Origin: JAGTQI01 sp038868115
GTDB lineage: Archaea > Thermoproteota > Bathyarchaeia > Bathyarchaeales > Bathycorpusculaceae
DNA length: 64,000 nt
Reading direction: 5' to 3'
NCBI GenBank assembly: GCA_038868115.1
Contig: JAWBXA010000004.1
Coordinates: 1-64,000, forward strand
The position numbers and the translations under genes are program-made. Positions 57,939-64,000 of this stretch are shown here, piece by piece; the first letter of the stretch is position 1, and the number at the start of each line of letters is the position of its first letter. The notes under the pieces are model-generated. The model saw only the letters and a list, made by a program, of their open reading frames with translations. It was not told the DNA's origin and made no database searches.

Positions 57939-60665
57939 CTAGGTCCACTTCCAAATCTTTCTGCCATAAAAAATCTCCGGCAAGATAAATAATCCAGATA
58001 AGGACGCCGCTATTGCAATTGCCCATTCCATCGGGTCATCAAGCCAAACCGTCCCCATTAAACCAAAGAATGGCACAAGTATTGTTGCAACAGCTGAAAC
58101 TATGACAGCAATAACTAAGAATTTGTTATTAAAAGCTTCTCTGCCCATTCGCCAAACACAGCGTCTCTCCGAGCGGCAGTTCCAGACGACAAATAACTCT
58201 TGTAGTGTGGCTCGTATAAAGGCCATGGTTCGAGCTTGTTCGATAGTTTCATGTAAAACATAATACTGCCAGTAAAAGAGGCCTCCGGTTAAAGTAAATT
58301 GCAATATAAACGTCACAATTATTGAGGCTAGTCTTCCATGCAATATTCCTTCTTTTGGATTCCTAGGCGGCCTCTTCATTATATCTTTGTCCGGAGGATC
58401 CATCGTTAATGCAAGCGCCGGACCACCATCCGTGACTAGGTTTAACCATAATATCATTGGGGCGGTTAGTGGTAACTCTAAACCTAGGAGAGCGAATGTT
58501 CCAATTAGAGCTAGTTCGTCAAAGTTACACCGCATTAAGAAGAAGGAGAATTTGCGGATATTGTCGTAGATTCCTCTTCCGCCTTCCACGGCTGTTACAA
58601 TTGTTGCGAAATTGTCGTCGGCTAAAACTATGTCGGCTGCCTCACGGGTGACATCGGTGCCCGTTATTCCCATAGCCACTCCTATGTCTGCTTGTTTAAG
58701 TGCTGGAGCGTCATTCACGCCATCGCCAGTCATTGCCACTATGTGCCCATTCTTTTTCAGTGCCTTCACAATTCTAAGCTTGTGCTCTGGAGACACCCTT
58801 GCGTATACTACGACCTTCTCGGCAATTTTCTCGAATTTCTCATCGCTTAGTACATCAAGCTCGGCGCCGGTGAGCACCGTATCATTGTCGTTGCCTTCGC
58901 TGGTTTTTAATATACCTAATTCTTTGGCTACCGCTACAGCGGTTAGCTTGTGGTCTCCCGTTATCATTATAGTTTTAATTCCAGCTTCCTCACATTTTTT
59001 AACGGCTTGTTTTGCTTCTTCTCTGGGTGGGTCAATCATGCCTAATAGGCCGATAAAAATCAAGCCGCTTTCTAGTTCCTCGGCATCTAACTTTTCAGGG
59101 TTCACATGACCGAGTTCTTTGAAGGCTACACCCAAAACGCGAAGCGCGTCTTTTGCCATTTTTTCGTTGGTTTCAAGAATGCTTTGTCTTTTTTTCTCGG
59201 TTAGCACTGCTATTTTTCCATTAGTTAATACGTGTGTGCACCTTTCTAAGACAATTTCTGGGGCGCCTTTTACGTAAGCACGAAGATTGCCATTAGAAGA
59301 TTTATGAACCGTTGTCATGCGTTTCCTTTCAGAAGTGAACGGTACTTCATGGACACGCGGATATGCTTTTTCTAAATCCTCTTTTAGCATTCCAGCTTTG
59401 GCTGCCGCAACAATTAAGGCGCCTTCTGTTGTATCTCCAATGATGCTCTTCCCATTATATTGTGCATTTGTGCAGAGAGCAGCTGCTTCAAGAAGTAAAC
59501 GCAAATCATCATCATTTTTAGGGTCAATTGACTCTCCGTTTAGCAGAAATTCACCTTTAGCTTCGTATCCTGCTCCTGTAACATCCACAATTTTGCCGTC
59601 GACATAGATCTTGCGCACTGTCATTTCTCCTTTCGTTAAAGTGCCAGTTTTGTCAGAACAAATAACAGTGGTAGCACCTAAAGTCTCAGCAGATGAAAGT
59701 CTACGGAGAATAGCGTTTCTTTTTGCAAGTTCTCTTGCCCCAAGAGCCAGACATACGGTGACCACAGCTGGCAAGCCTTCAGGAACAGCAGACACCGCCA
59801 ATGCTACCGCCGTCATAAACATATCCAAAACGTTTTTTAAGTGGTACCCTTCGCGAATGATTTCAAGAATAAAAATTATTGCGCATGCAATTACTATTAT
59901 TAGGGCAAGTTTCTTTGCAAACCGCTCCAACTTTTGTTTTAATGGCGTTTCCTCCTCCTCTACAGCTTGGACCATTTCGGCTATTTTGCCGAACTCGGTG
60001 CTCATACCAGTTGCAACCACAACAGCTTTACCTCTTCCATACGTTGCATGAGTCCCCATGAAAACCATATTCCTTCTATCAGACACTGGTGTTCTTTCGT
60101 CAACAACATCAGTAGTTTTGTCTACTGGTGTGGATTCCCCGGTTAACACAGCTTCATCAGTTTTTAGGTCTACAACCTCAAAAAGGCGGGCGTCTGCTGG
60201 TATGCGGTCTCCCGCATCAATTAGAATAGCATCACCAGGTACAACTTCCCTTGCAGGGATAATCGCCTCTCTCCCATCACGGAGAACCCTAGCACGAGGT
60301 GCCGCAAGCTTTTTCATCGCTTCTATTGCCTTTTCTGAGCGATATTCTTGAACAAAGCCCACAACAGCGTTTAGAGCCACTATTGCGCCAATGGTTATGG
60401 CATCAACATATTCTTCAAGTTCTCCGCCCTTATACCATCCGATAATTATGGAAAATACTATGGCTATCAAAAGCATGATTACAAAAATATCCTTAAACTG
60501 GTTTAGGAATATTTGAAGTGGAGTTACTCGCTTTTTTTCAACAAGCTCATTGTAACCAAACTTTTGCAACCTTTTAGCGGCGTCTTCGCTAGTTAACCCC
60601 TTCGGGCTAGTCTCTAAGGCATCTAGCACTTCTCGGATCTCTAAAGCATGCCAAGGTTTTGGCAT
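57939..60665 (-). CDS. P2-type calcium-transporting ATPase (first copy)
   Basis: 908 residues. Cation-ATPase N domain (WHALEIREVLDALETSPKGL), actuator with LTGES (174-178), TM4 site VSAVPEGLPAVV, phosphorylation DKTGTLTKGE (Asp338), KGAPE in the nucleotide domain, TGDGVNDAPAL hinge, and TM6 NLVTDGGPAL. The TM4 Glu and TM6 Asn/Asp fit Ca-ATPases. Exports calcium or manganese. Encoded tandemly with a paralogue upstream on the same strand. Confidence 0.94.
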   Translation of the reverse strand: MPKPWHALEIREVLDALETSPKGLTSEDAAKRLQKFGYNELVEKKRVTPLQIFLNQFKDIFVIMLLIAIVFSIIIGWYKGGELEEYVDAITIGAIVALNAVVGFVQEYRSEKAIEAMKKLAAPRARVLRDGREAIIPAREVVPGDAILIDAGDRIPADARLFEVVDLKTDEAVLTGESTPVDKTTDVVDERTPVSDRRNMVFMGTHATYGRGKAVVVATGMSTEFGKIAEMVQAVEEEETPLKQKLERFAKKLALIIVIACAIIFILEIIREGYHLKNVLDMFMTAVALAVSAVPEGLPAVVTVCLALGARELAKRNAILRRLSSAETLGATTVICSDKTGTLTKGEMTVRKIYVDGKIVDVTGAGYEAKGEFLLNGESIDPKNDDDLRLLLEAAALCTNAQYNGKSIIGDTTEGALIVAAAKAGMLKEDLEKAYPRVHEVPFTSERKRMTTVHKSSNGNLRAYVKGAPEIVLERCTHVLTNGKIAVLTEKKRQSILETNEKMAKDALRVLGVAFKELGHVNPEKLDAEELESGLIFIGLLGMIDPPREEAKQAVKKCEEAGIKTIMITGDHKLTAVAVAKELGILKTSEGNDNDTVLTGAELDVLSDEKFEKIAEKVVVYARVSPEHKLRIVKALKKNGHIVAMTGDGVNDAPALKQADIGVAMGITGTDVTREAADIVLADDNFATIVTAVEGGRGIYDNIRKFSFFLMRCNFDELALIGTFALLGLELPLTAPMILWLNLVTDGGPALALTMDPPDKDIMKRPPRNPKEGILHGRLASIIVTFILQFTLTGGLFYWQYYVLHETIEQARTMAFIRATLQELFVVWNCRSERRCVWRMGREAFNNKFLVIAVIVSAVATILVPFFGLMGTVWLDDPMEWAIAIAASLSGLFILPEIFYGRKIWKWT

Positions 60666-60803
60666 CTAAAGACGCCTTCGCAAACTTAAGACTGCAACTT
60701 AATGAGACATATAACAGCTTGTTTATAAAATTCTCGCTCAAATACTCTTAAGACCTTTCGAGAACGGTAAAAGCTGCCTCCAATAAATATAGAAGACGCG
60801 CCA

Positions 60804-63629
60804 TTACTCCCATTTCCAAACTTTTTCACCAATGAATATTTCTGGGAAGATTAAGAGGCCCCAGCTGGCTACCCCTATAACGTAAGCTAGGTCTGTTAGG
60901 CTTAAACTAGTAAGACGGAACAATTTTTGAGTAGTGGGTATGTAGGTTATTCCAATGGTTAAGGCGATGGATGCTAAATCGGCTATAACAAAAAACTTGT
61001 TTTCAAAAGCCTTTCTGCCCATTCTCCAAACACTACGCCTTTCTGAACGGCAGTTCCAAACAACAAACAATTCGAACAGCGCTGCTTGCACGAATGCTTT
61101 TGTAGCGGCTTTTCGATAAGTAAGCTCTCTCGCCGCAGCATTAATTGTTCCATCAGGGCTAATCCATGGGTGAGACGGCCAGACGTAATATTCTAAGCAG
61201 AAAACTAAGAGGGTTCCAGTTGTTTGAAGTATAAAGGAAGCTATTATAAATGCTCCCATACCGTGGAATATGCCTTCGCCAGGTTTACGTGGCGGTCTAT
61301 CCATGACATCAACGTCTGGAGGATCTGTTGCGAGGGCTACTGCTGGAGCCCCGTCTGTTACAAGGTTTATCCACAGTATCATTGCTGGAAGTAGCGGATG
61401 CGGAAACAGTTCTGGTGAGAATACTCCTCCGAGAATAGCGAATGTGCTCATAACTAGCAATTCATCGAAATTGCATGATATAAGAAAACGCACATATTTC
61501 TTTATATTGTCATAGATAACTCTTCCTTGCTCTACGGCTTTAACTATTGTTGCGAAGTTGTCATCTGTGAGAACTAGGTCTGAGGCTTCCCGCGTGACGT
61601 CTGTTCCGCTGATACCCATTGCTACACCGACATCAGCGGCTTTAACAGCAGGCGCATCATTAACACCATCACCAGCCATCGCCACTACATGACCTTTCTC
61701 TTTCAAAGCATTGACAATCTTTAGTTTGTGTTCTGGTGAAACGCGTGCATAAACTGTTACTTTTTCAACTATTTCTTCAAATTCCTCGCTGCTTAGCTGG
61801 TCCATTTCTGCGCCAGTTAAGACCATATCGCCTTCCTTATATATTCCAACTTCTTTTGCGACCGCAATAGCGGTTAGCTTGTGGTCACCTGTAATCATAA
61901 CGGCCTTTATGCCAGCCTTTTGGCATTTCTTGTTAGCTTCTATGACTTCCTCCCTTGGGGGGTCTATCATCCCTTGAAGCCCAACAAACACCATCCCTTT
62001 TTCAATAGCCTCAGCATCATACTTCGTTATTGTTTCCGGCAAGCGCCTATACGCCATAGCAAGAACTCTAAGGGCGTTTCCGGCTAATTGCTCATTCACA
62101 CCTAAGATCTCTTTTTTCCTCTCTTCTGTAAGCCTCCTTTCTTTTCCTTCCTCAAAGATATGGGTGCACCTTTCCAAAACAACTTCAGGTGCACCCTTCA
62201 TGTAAGCATGAATTTCGCCTTCTGGAGTCTTGTGAATTGTTGTCATGCGTTTTCTTTCAGAGGTGAAGGGTATTTCGCTAATGCGTGGATAACTGTTCTC
62301 TAGGGCTTCTTTTCTGAGCCCAGCCTTGGCAGCCGCTACAATGAGCGCACCTTCTGTTGGGTCGCCAAAGATTTCCCAATTATTATTTTGCTCATTTTTC
62401 CTAAGGCGAGTATTGTTACAGAGGGCGCCTATCCTTAAAACAAGCTCAAGGCTACCTTCGGATTTTACCGAGTCTTCGCTGATGTGAAACTCGCCACTAG
62501 GCTCGTAGCCAATCCCGGTCACTTCAACAAGTTTTCCATCAACATAGATTTGACGAACAGTCATTTCGCCTTTAGTTATCGTCCCAGTTTTGTCAGAACA
62601 TATGACTGCCACCGCGCTGAGGCTTTCCGCTGCTGAAAGCCTCCTCACTATGGCGTTTCGTTTTGCTAATTCCCTTGCTCCTAAAGCCAATGCTATGGTG
62701 ACTATGGCTGGGAGACCCTCTGGAACTGCTGATATTGCCAAAGAGATTGAGGATGTAAAAGCTCGAATGAAGCCTTCCGCCTCAAAATGCATCTTCGTTA
62801 TTACCCCAAATGCTTCCAAAGCAAAAATAAGCACACAAACGGCTACTACAACCTTAGCAATTTTGCTAGCAAATCTACCCAGTTTCCTCTGAAGTGGTGT
62901 TTCTTCTTCTTCATCAGTCTGAACCATCTCGGCAATTTTTCTGAATTCTGTGTTCATTCCTGTGGCAGTTACAACAGCTTTGCCCCTGCCGCAAACAATA
63001 TGAGTAGCAGAGAAAACCATGTTTCTCCTTTCTGAAACAGGAGCATCCTCCTTAAGAACTACCAACTCTTTTTCGGCTGGTGTAGATTCTCCTGTTAGAA
63101 CAGCTTCATTTGCCTTTAACTCAACAACTTCAATGAGTCTAGCGTCAGCGGGAACATAGTCGCCTTCCTCAAGTGCCAGAATGTCGCCTGGAACAACTTC
63201 ACTCGCCGGAATAATAATTTCCTTTCCATCTCTTATTACACGGGCTTTTGGAACTGCTAATTTTTTAAGGGCTTCAACAGCTTTTTCAGCCCTATATTCT
63301 TGAACAAAACTTGTAATTGCATATAAAAGGACTATAGCGCCTATCGTTACTGAGTCTGCGTAGGCTTCAAGAAACTCTCTACCTTGCAGCATTTTGCAGT
63401 ATCCAACAATTGCGTAGAATACAGTTGCCACAATCAACAATAAAATGAAGACATCTTTAAACTCGCCTAAAAACATGTTGAGGGCTGTTCGCCGCTTTAC
63501 CTTCCTAATCTCGTTTGGTCCATATTTCTTAAGTCTTTCAAGCGCTTCAAATGAGGATAAACCATTACGGCTTACCTCCAGCTCCCTTAAGACCTCGTCA
63601 ACTTCCATGGCGTGCCAAGGCCTTGACAT
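60804..63629 (-). CDS. P2-type cation-transporting ATPase (second copy)
   Basis: 941 residues, close paralogue of the downstream gene with the same order: LTGES (179-183), VPEGLPAIV (302-310), phosphorylated Asp346, KGAPE, TM6 NLVTDGAPAV. Two catalytic motifs are altered: DKTGTIT instead of DKTGTLT and AGDGVNDAPAV instead of TGDGxNDxPAL. It is longer by an insert of about 20 residues before the last helices (PSHPWISPDGTINAAARELT). The 138 bases between the genes can hold a separate promoter. Confidence 0.93.
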   Translation of the reverse strand: MSRPWHAMEVDEVLRELEVSRNGLSSFEALERLKKYGPNEIRKVKRRTALNMFLGEFKDVFILLLIVATVFYAIVGYCKMLQGREFLEAYADSVTIGAIVLLYAITSFVQEYRAEKAVEALKKLAVPKARVIRDGKEIIIPASEVVPGDILALEEGDYVPADARLIEVVELKANEAVLTGESTPAEKELVVLKEDAPVSERRNMVFSATHIVCGRGKAVVTATGMNTEFRKIAEMVQTDEEEETPLQRKLGRFASKIAKVVVAVCVLIFALEAFGVITKMHFEAEGFIRAFTSSISLAISAVPEGLPAIVTIALALGARELAKRNAIVRRLSAAESLSAVAVICSDKTGTITKGEMTVRQIYVDGKLVEVTGIGYEPSGEFHISEDSVKSEGSLELVLRIGALCNNTRLRKNEQNNNWEIFGDPTEGALIVAAAKAGLRKEALENSYPRISEIPFTSERKRMTTIHKTPEGEIHAYMKGAPEVVLERCTHIFEEGKERRLTEERKKEILGVNEQLAGNALRVLAMAYRRLPETITKYDAEAIEKGMVFVGLQGMIDPPREEVIEANKKCQKAGIKAVMITGDHKLTAIAVAKEVGIYKEGDMVLTGAEMDQLSSEEFEEIVEKVTVYARVSPEHKLKIVNALKEKGHVVAMAGDGVNDAPAVKAADVGVAMGISGTDVTREASDLVLTDDNFATIVKAVEQGRVIYDNIKKYVRFLISCNFDELLVMSTFAILGGVFSPELFPHPLLPAMILWINLVTDGAPAVALATDPPDVDVMDRPPRKPGEGIFHGMGAFIIASFILQTTGTLLVFCLEYYVWPSHPWISPDGTINAAARELTYRKAATKAFVQAALFELFVVWNCRSERRSVWRMGRKAFENKFFVIADLASIALTIGITYIPTTQKLFRLTSLSLTDLAYVIGVASWGLLIFPEIFIGEKVWKWE

Positions 63630-63743
63630 TTAAAGCGCCTCTTCTAAATTTTCAATGGATAGGCGACTCATACGATAGCATATTTATAAAAATTCTCCAT
63701 CCACAAATCCTCTATAGAAGCATATTCATAAAAAGTGGGAAAC

Positions 63744-64000
63744 TTAAGCAATTAGCAGAAGGATTAGTGGAGCGAAGACCTCGGCTACCAGCGACATAAC
63801 TGTAATCATAGTGTTAAGCGACGGACCCGCCGTGTCTTTAAAGGGATCTCCAACAGTATCACCAGTCACAGCAGCCTTGTGAGCTTCTGAGCCTTTTCCT
63901 CCATGCGCCCCAGCCTCTATACATTTTTTGGCATTGTCCCAAAGTCCGCCAGCATTCGCCATAAACAAGGCGAAAATTATGCCGGTAACAATGCTTCCAG
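63744..64000 (-). CDS. hppA: Membrane-bound pyrophosphatase, C-terminal part
   Basis: The frame runs from the window edge to a TAA at 63744; the start is outside. The last 85 residues (GSIVTGIIFALFMANAGGLW, DNAKKCIEAG, HGGKGSEAHKAAVTGDTVGD, PFKDTAGPSLN) are the signature end of ion-pumping pyrophosphatases, which use pyrophosphate to move H+ or Na+ out of the cytoplasm. The ion cannot be decided from this part. Confidence 0.96.
   Translation of the reverse strand, partial: GSIVTGIIFALFMANAGGLWDNAKKCIEAGAHGGKGSEAHKAAVTGDTVGDPFKDTAGPSLNTMITVMSLVAEVFAPLILLLIA

Noticed and set aside
1..64000. CRISPR array or cas genes
   Set aside because: No regularly spaced direct repeats and no Cas protein motifs were seen in any frame.

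Overview
The window comes from an archaeal chromosome. Evidence: aRF1, Pelota, aIF6, L39e, L31e, LX and S19e, FtsY with prefoldin alpha, archaeal MAT, D-aminoacyl-tRNA deacylase, RNase P RNA with the Rpp21 protein, RtcB with archease, tRNA-splicing endonuclease, intron-bearing tRNAs, a UbiA ether-lipid prenyltransferase, TATA-box promoters and frequent TTG/GTG starts behind GGTG or GAGG sites. Methanopterin C1 enzymes (Ftr, MtdB-type) without methanogenesis genes, branched-chain polyamine synthesis (SpeD, BpsA) and many genes of the kind seen in Candidatus Bathyarchaeia suggest a thermophilic bathyarchaeal lineage. That placement is inference, not proof.

Layout. 1-1640: accessory DNA with a probable mobile-element gene, a membrane protein, a simple-repeat and telomere-like tract and a broken HTH gene. 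1741-2949: SAM synthetase. 3047-3821: two decayed genes. 3913-7918: two coiled-coil genes converging on a MoxR-ATPase/VWA pair. 8327-11120: a radical-SAM gene under a palindromic operator, PhoU-type genes (one frameshifted), an integrase relic and RNase P RNA. 11211-16743: AK6-like kinase, ZIP transporter, tRNA thiolase, Pelota, CBS protein and tRNA-Ala. 16787-23902: an ECF/DUF4430 uptake pair with an operator, aRF1, Ftr, MtdB, an ATP-grasp enzyme and a second S-component-like protein. 24162-30373: M42 peptidase, archease, adenylate kinase, RtcB, two intron-containing tRNAs, Rpp21 and a YhbY protein. 30424-34131: ribosomal, prefoldin and SRP-receptor operon. 34137-37541: polyamine genes, a decayed cysteine-rich gene and an unusual carbamoyltransferase. 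37647-41647: DtdA and secE-nusG-L11-L1-L10-L12. 41737-49922: mixed housekeeping genes including glyS and endA. 49923-56416: thioredoxin relic, sugar nucleotidyltransferase, UbiA enzyme, HTH/beta-propeller pair and a CDF exporter. 56624-64000: asnS, two Ca-type P-ATPases and the end of a membrane pyrophosphatase.

Themes. RNA processing is strongly represented: RNase P RNA and Rpp21, EndA, RtcB and archease lie within the same window as a tRNA-Leu with a D-loop intron and a tRNA-Arg with a 12-nt intron. The core operons are compact and overlapping, but at least seven decayed genes sit between them. One decayed through an 8-bp tandem duplication. Others carry homopolymer shifts that could be assembly errors. 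Two promoters carry near-perfect dyads at the transcription start, and the speD leader can form a hairpin.
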